The notes beneath the pieces were generated by a model, which did not search any database, was not told the origin of the DNA, and saw only the letters and a list, made by a program, of their open reading frames with translations. Shown piece after piece: positions 23,782 to 33,026 of a stretch of 37,361 nt of DNA (position 1 is its first letter; each line of letters begins with the position of its first letter). The DNA comes from Pedobacter sp. ASV28 (GTDB taxonomy: Bacteria; Bacteroidota; Bacteroidia; Sphingobacteriales; Sphingobacteriaceae). The position numbers and the translations under genes were made by a program. Location of the stretch: contig NZ_JAELTN010000048.1 in NCBI RefSeq assembly GCF_016428855.1, forward strand, positions 1 to 37,361. Direction: 5' to 3'.

Positions 23782-26079
23782 CTAAAATGGGTATCCAATT
23801 CCAATATTCAAAATGAGGTTGTCTTTTCTCCAGGCACCGCTGCCAAAATCAATTTGGTTAAGTACCCAACGTTGGCCCTCTGGTAGGTAAGGTTTGCGAA
23901 TAGGGAAGGCTCCATCTAGCCTGATCACAAAAATGGTAGCATCTACCCTTAAGCCTACGCCCGTACCTACTGCTAGTTCATCAATCGCGTTGCCCAACTT
24001 AAAGCCAGAGCCGGGTCTGGTGGAATCCTCTTTCCTTAACCAAATATTGCCTGCATCAACAAAAGCAGCACCATACAGAATACTGACCAGTTTAAATCTG
24101 AGTTCCGAGTTTAACATCATTTTAATATCTCCAGATTGATCTGCAAATACAGAAGTTGTAGGTACTTGGTAGGTTCCTGGACCTAGAGATCTTGCTCTGA
24201 AGGCCCTAATGTCATTACTTCCTCCGGCAAAAAACTGGCGGACAAAAGGTAAGGATGTACTTCCGCCATAGGCATAACCATAACCTAAATTCAATCGGTT
24301 TGCCCAAATTACACGCGGATTAAGCTTGTAATAACTTCTTAAATCGGTCTCTACCCTTACAAACTGTGTTAATGAGATATTGAATAGGCGATGATCTCCG
24401 GTACTTCCTTTGTTTACAAATAAACCCCATAGATTTCCACTTGTTTCTAAGCCCCCAAAGAAATAAAGATTGTGACGACGCTGTTCCTGCATTTGATTGC
24501 TATAGGTGAAATTGTAATTACTTCCTATAATAAACTGATTTTGCAGAGAATATTTCAAACCAGGATTTTGTAGATACAAGTTTTGAAGCGCAGGGTCGTT
24601 CTCATCCTTATTGGAAACCACTAAATTAATGGAGGCCGGATTGAGCGTATGCTCTTTGAAGAGACTTTCCCTCCAATTGTATCCATATTCTGCCTTAAAT
24701 GAATTTAGCTTATAAACCGTATCTCTATTTAGCAATTGATAAGATAGTGAGGTAATGGTCTTAGGAATGAATGCAGTAGTACTCTTGGGCTTGTAAAAGG
24801 GTACGATAAAGCGAGGAAAAGTTAATTTTGCCGTACCTGTAAGGGAATAGGAGTTGATTCCCGAAGACTGGCCACTATATTGGGTCTCGAAACCACCGCT
24901 TGCACTAATGTCTAATTGTTCTGCCCCCCTGAATAAATTACGCGTAGTTTGTGTTATCTTGACCTCAGAACCAACGAAGTTATTTGATTTGTTGGTTCCA
25001 GTTACTGAAAATGTTAGCGAATTTTTCTTTAAAGGGGTAAGGTAAATATTCAAATCCAACTGATTGTTCTTGAAGCTATCTATGGGTATAAATTCTGCCC
25101 TTACATCTTGAAAAGCACCTAGGTTTACCATCCTGTTCAAAGATTGGTTGTGGTCTCTTCTGTTATAGGTTTCGCCCTTTTTAAAAAAAACCAATCTGTC
25201 AAATACCCTTGGCTTATAGGTATTACGATTATCGTAAATATTAAAATCGTTGTATTGTAAAGGCTTTAATTTTCTTAACAAGCTATCCCTTCTTATGCTG
25301 TAGCTGGGAAAAATATTAATCCTTTCGATGGTATAGGGCTTTATGGCAGCTTCGGGCGTAGTATTTTTAACACGTACATTTACATTGACCAGATTTTTGC
25401 CAATGGTACTGTCTACCTGTAGGATGAGGTAATCTGGGCTAAAATAGAAGTAGCCATTTTCCTTTAGGTCATTGTCAATTCTAATACGTTCATTTATATA
25501 GGTGTCCAAGTCATAGAAATTCCCGACTTTTAAAAGGCTTTTATCTTTGTTCTGATTGATAATATAGGTCAGGTTACCTGTATCTGGAGGGAAAGAGATC
25601 CTATTGATCTTATACCTTGTTCCGGTAATGGCGGTATATATGGCTTTGCCGCGTTTTCTCTTTACAAGGGTGTCTCCTGTTACTTCAGCCTGTAGATAGC
25701 CTTGGCTAATAAGGTAACTTTTTAGCACATCATTATTATACCTAACCTTTACTTGACTCATTAAAACTGGAGCTTCGCCCACTTTAGTGCGTAGCCAGTG
25801 CCTGAATCCTTTTGGCTTTTTAGGTTCACCAGCTAGGTTATAAATATATAGTTTGAATCTTAAGCCCAAAAATGATTTGTTCGGCCGCGGCCGGGTCTTA
25901 GCCTCCAATGTTTTCTTTATTTGTTTCTCATTGGTAATCTTACCTGCAGTATCTGGATTGATCTTAACCTCGGCACCCATGTATAGGTTTTGGCCAGGCT
26001 TTAAAAACCTGGTATTGCTGCAATTGGCAAAAATGGAACAAGCCAATAAGAAAGTACCTATTTTAATTAGTTTTTTCAT
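23782..26079 (-). CDS. tamL: TamL: lipoprotein BamA/TamA-family outer-membrane assembly protein
   Basis: 765 aa from MKKLIKIG. The ATG at 26103 would add 8 residues ahead of the signal peptide. The signal ends at a likely lipidated Cys20 (FANCSNT), which marks the Bacteroidota TamL form of TamA. The middle part (about 80-330) holds POTRA-like repeats (ISQGYLQAEV; a later repeat with NGYFYFSPDYLIL). The C-terminal half is a beta-barrel with FFAGGSNDIRAFRARSLGPG, a variant of the VRGF lid motif, and ends in NIGIGYPF with a terminal aromatic. It overlaps the end of tamB by 17 nt, so the two are translationally coupled. Confidence 0.92.
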   Translation of the reverse strand: MKKLIKIGTFLLACSIFANCSNTRFLKPGQNLYMGAEVKINPDTAGKITNEKQIKKTLEAKTRPRPNKSFLGLRFKLYIYNLAGEPKKPKGFRHWLRTKVGEAPVLMSQVKVRYNNDVLKSYLISQGYLQAEVTGDTLVKRKRGKAIYTAITGTRYKINRISFPPDTGNLTYIINQNKDKSLLKVGNFYDLDTYINERIRIDNDLKENGYFYFSPDYLILQVDSTIGKNLVNVNVRVKNTTPEAAIKPYTIERINIFPSYSIRRDSLLRKLKPLQYNDFNIYDNRNTYKPRVFDRLVFFKKGETYNRRDHNQSLNRMVNLGAFQDVRAEFIPIDSFKNNQLDLNIYLTPLKKNSLTFSVTGTNKSNNFVGSEVKITQTTRNLFRGAEQLDISASGGFETQYSGQSSGINSYSLTGTAKLTFPRFIVPFYKPKSTTAFIPKTITSLSYQLLNRDTVYKLNSFKAEYGYNWRESLFKEHTLNPASINLVVSNKDENDPALQNLYLQNPGLKYSLQNQFIIGSNYNFTYSNQMQEQRRHNLYFFGGLETSGNLWGLFVNKGSTGDHRLFNISLTQFVRVETDLRSYYKLNPRVIWANRLNLGYGYAYGGSTSLPFVRQFFAGGSNDIRAFRARSLGPGTYQVPTTSVFADQSGDIKMMLNSELRFKLVSILYGAAFVDAGNIWLRKEDSTRPGSGFKLGNAIDELAVGTGVGLRVDATIFVIRLDGAFPIRKPYLPEGQRWVLNQIDFGSGAWRKDNLILNIGIGYPF

Positions 26080-29000
26080 TCTTTGGTCTTTGTTCGATAT
26101 CATTTCTAATTTTATTTCTTCTTTTTTGGAAAATTTCCCTGAACTTGTTATAATCTACTACCAAGGTAAAACCTACTCCGGTTTCTATAATCTGTCCTTC
26201 AATTACACTTTCATTTTGATTACGTCTATAAGCCCTTAACCGATATCGTCCATCTCTGGAAAGGGCATATTCTATATTAACATTACCCGCAATATTGGTA
26301 GAGTTTTGGTTAGCTGTTTGTGGTCCTTCCAATGCGAATGAACTGCCTACGGTAACCGTTAGGCGGTCGCTCAACAATTTTTTAGATAAGCCTATTTCCA
26401 GATCGGTTCTTTGTTGTAAGCTACCGGTAGAATAATCTTCAGAAGAATTTAGACCGAAATCAATATCGACCCCTTGTATAAGATCTGAGGCTAAATTATT
26501 TAACTGTTCTGAAAGTAACCTGCTAACGCTCGAACGGGCAATGGTAGATAGGCCACCGCCACCGCCGGCCAAACTCTGGAACGGATTATTGGCAATAAAC
26601 CTGTTCAGAGCCAATAAGGCAAATACCTGCTTGTTCAGTTCATTTTCATCTCTATTTACATTTTGAAGCCGGGTATAGGCTAAACTGCCAATTTCAGTTC
26701 CACGTTCGTTCTCTGGCAGATCAATTTTAAATGAGATGATAGGTTTTAACAGCTCACCTTTCATATATAAATACACTTGAAAAGGTAATTTGGTTTTGGC
26801 CTGTACCAAATCGGGTTGGTTTAGCAAATCTATTGGAGCAGCGTTGACTTCATAAAGCGCTGTTAAATTTACGTTGGCTTCGGTAGGTTCGCCTGTCCAG
26901 ATAATGGTGCTTCCCTTAACCAGTTTAAATGGTTTTTTACCTAATGGTGCAATTGATATACTGTAAGAGCCATCTACTATTTCATAACGGCCGGTCATGC
27001 TGATCTTGCCGCTCGGATCTATCGTGGCATTAAGGTTGGCATCGCCCCTTACAGTTAACATATCATCTGTAGATGGGTCTACAATCACATTGAGTTCGGC
27101 TTCTGGATCAATACTAATATCAGCTACCAGGTTTATGCCTTTAACGGGTGATTTACTAACATTCTCGGCCTTTAAGCTTGTCGCAGGTGCATCTTCATCT
27201 ATGAACTGCACGATACCATCTTGGTCAATAACTGATGGGTCGGTACTTGGCATGGAATAAAAGAATTTTGTACCTTTTTCAACGGTAATGTTCATGTTTA
27301 CATTGGGCTGATTTAAGTTTCCACGCACCTTAATGTTGCTGCTCAAATAAACCGTTCCGTAAATCATATCGTTATCTTGTGCAGTAGAATTAATAGCCCT
27401 AAAGTTATTGGTGCGGATATCCAGGCCAAACTTCACATTTTTGAAGTCGGCGGTATACACCATACCATCTATCGTGGCTTTTTTACCTAGGGAGTCTATC
27501 AAAGTAAAGTTATTAAAGCGTATGCCATCATTATTAAAAGCTATTTCCTGATCGGGCATGGTAAAATAGGAATTGATATAGGCAATTTTCAGGCCTGCAT
27601 TGTTAAATTTTAAAGCCCCTAAAATTTTTGGCGCAGTTAATTCTCCTTTTACGGTAAATTGCCCAGTGATGGTTCCCTTGCCCTGTTTAATTTGCCCCAT
27701 GCTCACGCTTTCGATTTCATGGAGATCAATTTTTCCGATGTTTACGTTAAGGTCCAGTGTACTTTGCGGTGCAGTATAATAAAACCCTTTGGCAGAGAGC
27801 TCATGCACCCCTTGAAGATTAACCTCTATCTCAAAGGCATTTTCGGTGTTATTGTTTACTACAGCACGTAAGTTGCCCAGTTCATCTTTTTGGTAGCGGA
27901 GTTTACTGATGGTTAAATCGGCCTCAAACTTAGGATCGGTCACAAGATCTTTTACATCTACAAAACCGTTGATTGCTCCGCCAATCAGGGTAGTATCAGT
28001 TTCGGCAAACTTGGTGAGGGTCTCTATCTGGAAGTTTTTGAATTCAATTTTTATGGGAGAGTTGGGGGTACTCGATGTGCTATTAATGCTTAACAGTTGT
28101 GAACCTTGGCTAATATTAAACTGATTAGCCAAAATTCCAGACTCGCCAAACTGAATATAGTTTTCTGGTGATACCGTCCATTTCTCATAGTCCAACAATA
28201 ACTTGTTGGGATCCATGTTGAATCTAAAATCTTTGTTAATGGATTGAAAAATGCCCGCAATTACATATTTGTCTTTTCGTTGTCTGTCACGAAGAAAGAT
28301 ATTTAAATCTAATTGATTGTTTATGGCAGTTCCCGAAATTTCCGTATTGAACAAAGCAACGGAAGGGCTTTGCACGCTGTTAATTAGTAATTTGTAATTG
28401 AGTTTGTCTCCACTGTTGTCGATATTCAAGCGGGTACTATCAATCTTAAAATCTCCATAAACCACTTTTGGAAAGAAGGCATTCATTAATAGACTATCCT
28501 TTTCGGTATCAATAAGTCCATTGATTTTTGATGGAGCAAAGGTGGTAAGTGAAGGAACAAAGTCCTGCAAAAACTTAGGATTATACAGGCTTGCCGTAAA
28601 ACGAATACGTTGTGGCGGAATCTTGGTAACCTCTCCAAATTGGTAGTATTTGTTAATTTGATTGATGATGGCACTGCCTAACTTGCTAAGTTGGTACTTC
28701 CCTTCTGCATGAGCACTGATCAGCTCAGATTTCAAGGTCAACTGATTTTCTGTAGCGGTTGAGACGGCATTTAACTGAACGGTATCTACATTAAACTTCT
28801 TACCTTCCTTTACCAGCTGTAGTTCGGTCGCAAAAACACGTCCATTAAGGTAATCTACATCAGCAGTTGCGAAGTCAGCTTTGACATTTCCTGCAAATTT
28901 TAATTCAGTGGCACTAAAATTTAATTTTTGTAAATCAATTTGTTTCAGGTCGATATCAGCTTTTACTGCTGGGTACTTGCCAGCCAAATTTATTTTGGCA

Positions 29001-31048
29001 GTAAGATCAAAATTGGCATTGCTGTCGGGCATATTACTTTTTATGTTAATGGTTTGGTTAACATAAGAGCCCGTTAAATTCAGGTTATGATAATTGTATT
29101 TATTATAATATGCACTAAGCACTTTTGCATTAAACTTGGCGTCGATTTTTTTAGGGTCTAAACCAGTGCCCAAAACTTCTGCTTTGACAGAAACCCTGCC
29201 TAAAGTAGGTTGTTGTTTTAATAGCCTGCCCACATTGAAGTTGTTGAGACTTATATTGGCCTTATATCTTTCCTTGCCCTTAGGACCATTCATGGTAGCC
29301 GCTAATACTGCACTTCCCATGTCGCTCTGTACGTTAAAATTGGTGTTGAAATCTGTCATGGAGCCCCTGAAATTTCCTTTGGCCTCAATTACATTGGGCA
29401 ATTCCATATTTTTGGGGAGCGATTTTTGGGGAACAACAACCAATAGGTCACTTTTGGTAAGGTGTATCTTTTTAATATCAAGGTCCAAGAAGGTTTTGTT
29501 GATATCGGGTAAACCATTAGCTTTACCACTAATGTCTATAAATGTGCTTTTTAATCCACTTATCTGTAGTTGTGGGATGTTCAGCTTGTTCAAATAACCA
29601 TTAACATTAGCATTGACTTTTAGCTTCTCATTGCGGTAATTGATAGGTACGGCGTTGCTAAAAAATGAAGCGTCCTTTAGTCCTATGATCGTATTTTTTA
29701 AAGAAATGGTCAGTTTTACACGTTCCGGGTGTTTGGTCAAGTCATCTAAGGAAGTAAATTGTAGATCTGTTGCATTCTCAATACTGGTATGGGGAGTTTT
29801 TAGGATGAAATTGCTAAGTTTGATTTGCTTGTCATTATAAATGGCTTTGCCTCTTAGTGCACTTAGGGCGAAGCCACTTTTATCTTTCAATGAACCGTTC
29901 TTTACATTGGCTGTAATGCCTTTTTCACTATAGCTGACCTCTTTGGCGCCTAGGTTTAAACCTGTGATGTTAAGGTGGTTAAAGTCTATCCCACTAGGTA
30001 GAGGCATTGCTGAAAGGTTGTCGAATTGTAAAGTGTTGTTGGTCAGGTCGATATTTTTAATCAAGAGTGCTAATGAAGATTTTTCGGGAACTACGGTATC
30101 TTTAACTTTTGTAAGATCATTGGATGGTGCCGGCTTAAAAGCAAATTTCACAAAAGAGTTATCTAGTTTTGCATCATCTGTGCTGTAATGACCTTTGGTG
30201 AGATCAACCTTTAGGTTGACAAAACCTAGATTGTTGATGTTAGCAATAACGTTGGTTGTAGTAAGCTGATCATCGTAGCTTACTTTCACCTGGTTAAATT
30301 CAAACTTTTGCACTTCTATGGTAGGAAGCTTTCCCTGTTCTTTTTGGGTACTATCTATGCTATTGGTAAGGTGCTGTACCAATTGGTTCAAAGGTTTTTG
30401 TTGAAGATAGATTAAAGAAGTGTTGTTTACCGTAAAGTTTCTAATGACATAATGCTGGTTGGCCAAATCGAAATCTTTGATTTTTGTTTCCAGTTTGCCG
30501 AGATAAAACTTGATGTTGTTGCCGGCAACATCGTCTCTATAAGTTAGGCCAATATCTTCAAAACTCACTTTGTCTACCGAAAATTTGAGGCTAGAGGTGG
30601 TGTCTTTATCTACTTTTTCCTTTGGCTTTTTCTGATCGCTCATAAAAGCGTCAATCAAGAAAGAAAAATTGAACGTTGTATCTGGACTAACCCTTTTCAC
30701 ATGGGCCCGAATGTGTTTTAACTCTATATAGTTGACCTCAACTGTATTCTTCAATAGCTTGAATAGGCTAATGTCTACCTGTAGTTTTTCGGCATATAGT
30801 AGAGTGTCACCTTTCAAATCGGCTATGTAAAATTTATTCAATACCACATCCTTGGGCAGGGCAATTTTAATACTTTCGAGGCTGACTTCAGTTTTGGTCT
30901 TGGTTTTAAGATAGTTGATGGCCTTGTCTTTGACAAAATTTTGTACGGCAGGAATATTTAAAGAGAATGCGATAAGCAATACCAATAAAATTATACTGGC
31001 AATAATCCATAAAATGATTTTTAAACTTTTTCGAAAATATTTTCCCAA
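26063..31048 (-). CDS. tamB: TamB translocation/assembly module protein
   Basis: 1661 aa. A single N-terminal anchor helix (about residues 10-30, IILWIIASIILLVLLIAF) is followed by a long stretch of beta-rich repeats, typical of the AsmA/TamB superfamily groove. The C-terminal DUF490/TamB domain covers roughly the last 450 residues (IAPLGKKPFKLVKGSTIIWT; LSTIARSSVSRLLSEQLNNL; near the end YRLRAYRRNQNESVIEGQI). TamB spans the periplasm and, with the outer-membrane partner TamL encoded next, aids envelope assembly or phospholipid transfer. The first gene of the operon, it is divergent from cdd. Confidence 0.93.
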   Translation of the reverse strand: MGKYFRKSLKIILWIIASIILLVLLIAFSLNIPAVQNFVKDKAINYLKTKTKTEVSLESIKIALPKDVVLNKFYIADLKGDTLLYAEKLQVDISLFKLLKNTVEVNYIELKHIRAHVKRVSPDTTFNFSFLIDAFMSDQKKPKEKVDKDTTSSLKFSVDKVSFEDIGLTYRDDVAGNNIKFYLGKLETKIKDFDLANQHYVIRNFTVNNTSLIYLQQKPLNQLVQHLTNSIDSTQKEQGKLPTIEVQKFEFNQVKVSYDDQLTTTNVIANINNLGFVNLKVDLTKGHYSTDDAKLDNSFVKFAFKPAPSNDLTKVKDTVVPEKSSLALLIKNIDLTNNTLQFDNLSAMPLPSGIDFNHLNITGLNLGAKEVSYSEKGITANVKNGSLKDKSGFALSALRGKAIYNDKQIKLSNFILKTPHTSIENATDLQFTSLDDLTKHPERVKLTISLKNTIIGLKDASFFSNAVPINYRNEKLKVNANVNGYLNKLNIPQLQISGLKSTFIDISGKANGLPDINKTFLDLDIKKIHLTKSDLLVVVPQKSLPKNMELPNVIEAKGNFRGSMTDFNTNFNVQSDMGSAVLAATMNGPKGKERYKANISLNNFNVGRLLKQQPTLGRVSVKAEVLGTGLDPKKIDAKFNAKVLSAYYNKYNYHNLNLTGSYVNQTINIKSNMPDSNANFDLTAKINLAGKYPAVKADIDLKQIDLQKLNFSATELKFAGNVKADFATADVDYLNGRVFATELQLVKEGKKFNVDTVQLNAVSTATENQLTLKSELISAHAEGKYQLSKLGSAIINQINKYYQFGEVTKIPPQRIRFTASLYNPKFLQDFVPSLTTFAPSKINGLIDTEKDSLLMNAFFPKVVYGDFKIDSTRLNIDNSGDKLNYKLLINSVQSPSVALFNTEISGTAINNQLDLNIFLRDRQRKDKYVIAGIFQSINKDFRFNMDPNKLLLDYEKWTVSPENYIQFGESGILANQFNISQGSQLLSINSTSSTPNSPIKIEFKNFQIETLTKFAETDTTLIGGAINGFVDVKDLVTDPKFEADLTISKLRYQKDELGNLRAVVNNNTENAFEIEVNLQGVHELSAKGFYYTAPQSTLDLNVNIGKIDLHEIESVSMGQIKQGKGTITGQFTVKGELTAPKILGALKFNNAGLKIAYINSYFTMPDQEIAFNNDGIRFNNFTLIDSLGKKATIDGMVYTADFKNVKFGLDIRTNNFRAINSTAQDNDMIYGTVYLSSNIKVRGNLNQPNVNMNITVEKGTKFFYSMPSTDPSVIDQDGIVQFIDEDAPATSLKAENVSKSPVKGINLVADISIDPEAELNVIVDPSTDDMLTVRGDANLNATIDPSGKISMTGRYEIVDGSYSISIAPLGKKPFKLVKGSTIIWTGEPTEANVNLTALYEVNAAPIDLLNQPDLVQAKTKLPFQVYLYMKGELLKPIISFKIDLPENERGTEIGSLAYTRLQNVNRDENELNKQVFALLALNRFIANNPFQSLAGGGGGLSTIARSSVSRLLSEQLNNLASDLIQGVDIDFGLNSSEDYSTGSLQQRTDLEIGLSKKLLSDRLTVTVGSSFALEGPQTANQNSTNIAGNVNIEYALSRDGRYRLRAYRRNQNESVIEGQIIETGVGFTLVVDYNKFREIFQKRRNKIRNDIEQRPKNEKTN

Positions 31049-31316
31049 TCGTAATTGTTGTTTATGGTGAATATAACAGTTTAATTAAATTATGCCTACA
31101 ACACTTAAAACAAACAAAATTCAATAGATAAAGTTTTTTGCCATAAAGATATTTTTTTGTGTGTAAGGGGCACTTTTTAACCGGCTGTTGATGAGCCTTG
31201 ATATGGTCATGATCTGTTGATATTATGGGTGTGGGACATAAGGTTTTTTCAGTTTACAAGAAAACTTATCCCGCCCCCAATTCGAATTTATTAAGACTAA
31301 TTTGTATGTTTAGTTT

Positions 31317-31814
31317 ATGAATGTACTCAATTTTAATATCAGCTACGAAACATACGAAAATTTTAATGAGCTTTCTGAAGGCGACAAATTGTTATGTGCC
31401 AAAGCCGAAGAAGCCCTGAATACTTCCTATTCTCCCTATTCTAAATTTAAGGTAGGTACGGCCATCCTTTTGGAAAATGGAGAAGTGGTATTGGGCAGTA
31501 ATCAGGAAAATGTAGCTTATCCGTCAGGTTTGTGTGCCGAAAGGGTAGCCCTTTTTACTATAGGTGCCGCAAATCCAAGGGCTGTTATCAAATCGATGGC
31601 AATAACTGCCTATACAGAAAACTTCGAAATTAAAAACCCCGTTACCTCTTGTGGGGCCTGTTTACAGGTGATGGCAGAATTTGAGCAAAAGCAACAATCG
31701 CCAATTAACGTGATTTTCTATTGCTTAAATGGAAAAATCATAAAGGTAAAAGGTATAAAAAGCTTGCTGCCTTTCGTTTTCGTAGAAGATAGGTTGGCCA
31801 ATATTATTATTTAA
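31317..31814 (+). CDS. cdd: Cytidine deaminase
   Basis: 165 aa, a homotetrameric-type Cdd (smaller than the E. coli enzyme, slightly longer than the Bacillus one). Zinc site: C73-A-E75 in GLCAERVALF and C112-x-x-C115 in SCGACLQVM. FKVGTAILLENG and NVAYPSG are the substrate-binding blocks. It deaminates cytidine and deoxycytidine to uridine forms in pyrimidine salvage. Its 3' end overlaps the convergent GDPD gene by 8 bp. Confidence 0.96.
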   Translation: MNVLNFNISYETYENFNELSEGDKLLCAKAEEALNTSYSPYSKFKVGTAILLENGEVVLGSNQENVAYPSGLCAERVALFTIGAANPRAVIKSMAITAYTENFEIKNPVTSCGACLQVMAEFEQKQQSPINVIFYCLNGKIIKVKGIKSLLPFVFVEDRLANIII

Positions 31815-32697
31815 CATTTAGTGCCTGCTTGGCATAAATGTTATCGGTTTGTATAAAATCAGGGTTCATGGCAAAAGCTTTCCGCAGTTCATCCCTATAA
31901 TAGGGGGTCCATAGTTGCACTTTTAAGCCAGCCCTGTGCGCAATTTCAATGTTCTCTTTGGTGACGGTTACATCGGTATAATTACAGCTTAGGCCATCAT
32001 AACCAAGTTTTATGGCGTTCTCTATTTTTTGTGGCATGGCTTCATATCGCATAAAGCAGGTGGTCATCTTTTTGGTTGCCTTATGGTTTTTGATGAGGTT
32101 GCAAAAGAATTTACTATCTATCTCTACCAATACCTTATCAGTAAACTTATAATTAACAAAAATAAGTGCCAACTCATCGGCAAACTTGGACAGGTAGCCA
32201 TCCTTGTTACCATAAAGGGCAAAGGTGCCGGCATTAAATGAAACTTTAATATCAAGGGAAAGATAGAAGCCCTCTGGTGTTGTATTTGCCCAGTTGACCA
32301 ATTCTGCCAATCGGTAGAGCCTATCTGATTTGTTCTTGTGGCAAATCCTGATCAGTTCTATTTCTGTATCCCTCATTTTGGGAATGGTATCCTGTATACT
32401 GTTAATGCAAGCAGAATTACTCAAACTGGAATTGTGAAAAATCCAGATGGTGCCATCTAAGCTCATCTGTACATCTATTTCGGCGCCATCGAGGCGTGAA
32501 AGTACACCCTGTACAGAAGGAATAGTATTCTCAAGCAGAACATCATTATAATTGTTATTCCCACTGCCCTTATGTCCCAAAAATTGAATATTGGTTTCCA
32601 ATGGAGATGGCCTACCACAGGAACTAAAAATAACACTGCAACAAAACAAAAAATTAGCAGCAAGAAAGAGCAGACTATTTTCTTTTTTAAATCGCAT
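31807..32697 (-). CDS. Glycerophosphodiester phosphodiesterase-family lipoprotein
   Basis: 296 aa with a lipobox (FSSC, Cys27). GDPD barrel motifs: GHKG (41-44, catalytic H42), LLENT (E56), GAEIDVQMSLDG (E73, D75) and IFHNSSLS (H88). The barrel closes with VQLWTPYYRDE and FIQTDNIYA. The usual HD after the barrel strand is HN here, and H42 is followed by K instead of R, so substrate range may differ. It would hydrolyse glycerophosphodiesters or related lipids outside the inner membrane. Confidence 0.85.
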   Translation of the reverse strand: MRFKKENSLLFLAANFLFCCSVIFSSCGRPSPLETNIQFLGHKGSGNNNYNDVLLENTIPSVQGVLSRLDGAEIDVQMSLDGTIWIFHNSSLSNSACINSIQDTIPKMRDTEIELIRICHKNKSDRLYRLAELVNWANTTPEGFYLSLDIKVSFNAGTFALYGNKDGYLSKFADELALIFVNYKFTDKVLVEIDSKFFCNLIKNHKATKKMTTCFMRYEAMPQKIENAIKLGYDGLSCNYTDVTVTKENIEIAHRAGLKVQLWTPYYRDELRKAFAMNPDFIQTDNIYAKQALNVK

Positions 32698-33026
32698 AGA
32701 AACAATAAGGGGAATAGGCTATAATAATTCTTCTTTCAAGTTTTAGGTGGAAAGTTTTAATAGAGAGATGTATTTAATTTGTTCATAAACTCTATGGCAA
32801 AGATAAAAAACTATTTTGTTTAATCGATAAGCTTTGGAGGTGAAAGTTGTTGATTTATAATGTGGTTAGCTTTTGGAAATAGGCAGAAAAAATAGGTCGG
32901 GTTGGTGGCTGTGTAAGCTTATTAATATTTATAGATTGCTTTTTCTATCTTTAAAAAACAAATTCATGTTATGCATAGTGTGAATCTTGAAGATAATTTT
33001 CTATACACAGTAAAATATCAAGTAAA
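32698..33026. other. 329-bp divergent intergenic region
   Basis: It separates the GDPD and amidohydrolase genes. Apart from a possible -7 box for GDPD (32798-32805) I see no gene, strong hairpin or repeat. Confidence 0.5.
32798..32805 (-). promoter_or_regulatory. Putative -7 box for the GDPD gene
   Basis: On the minus strand it reads TATCTTTG, a full TAnnTTTG match about 100 bp before the ATG. No TTG partner is seen at the expected spacing. Confidence 0.28.
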
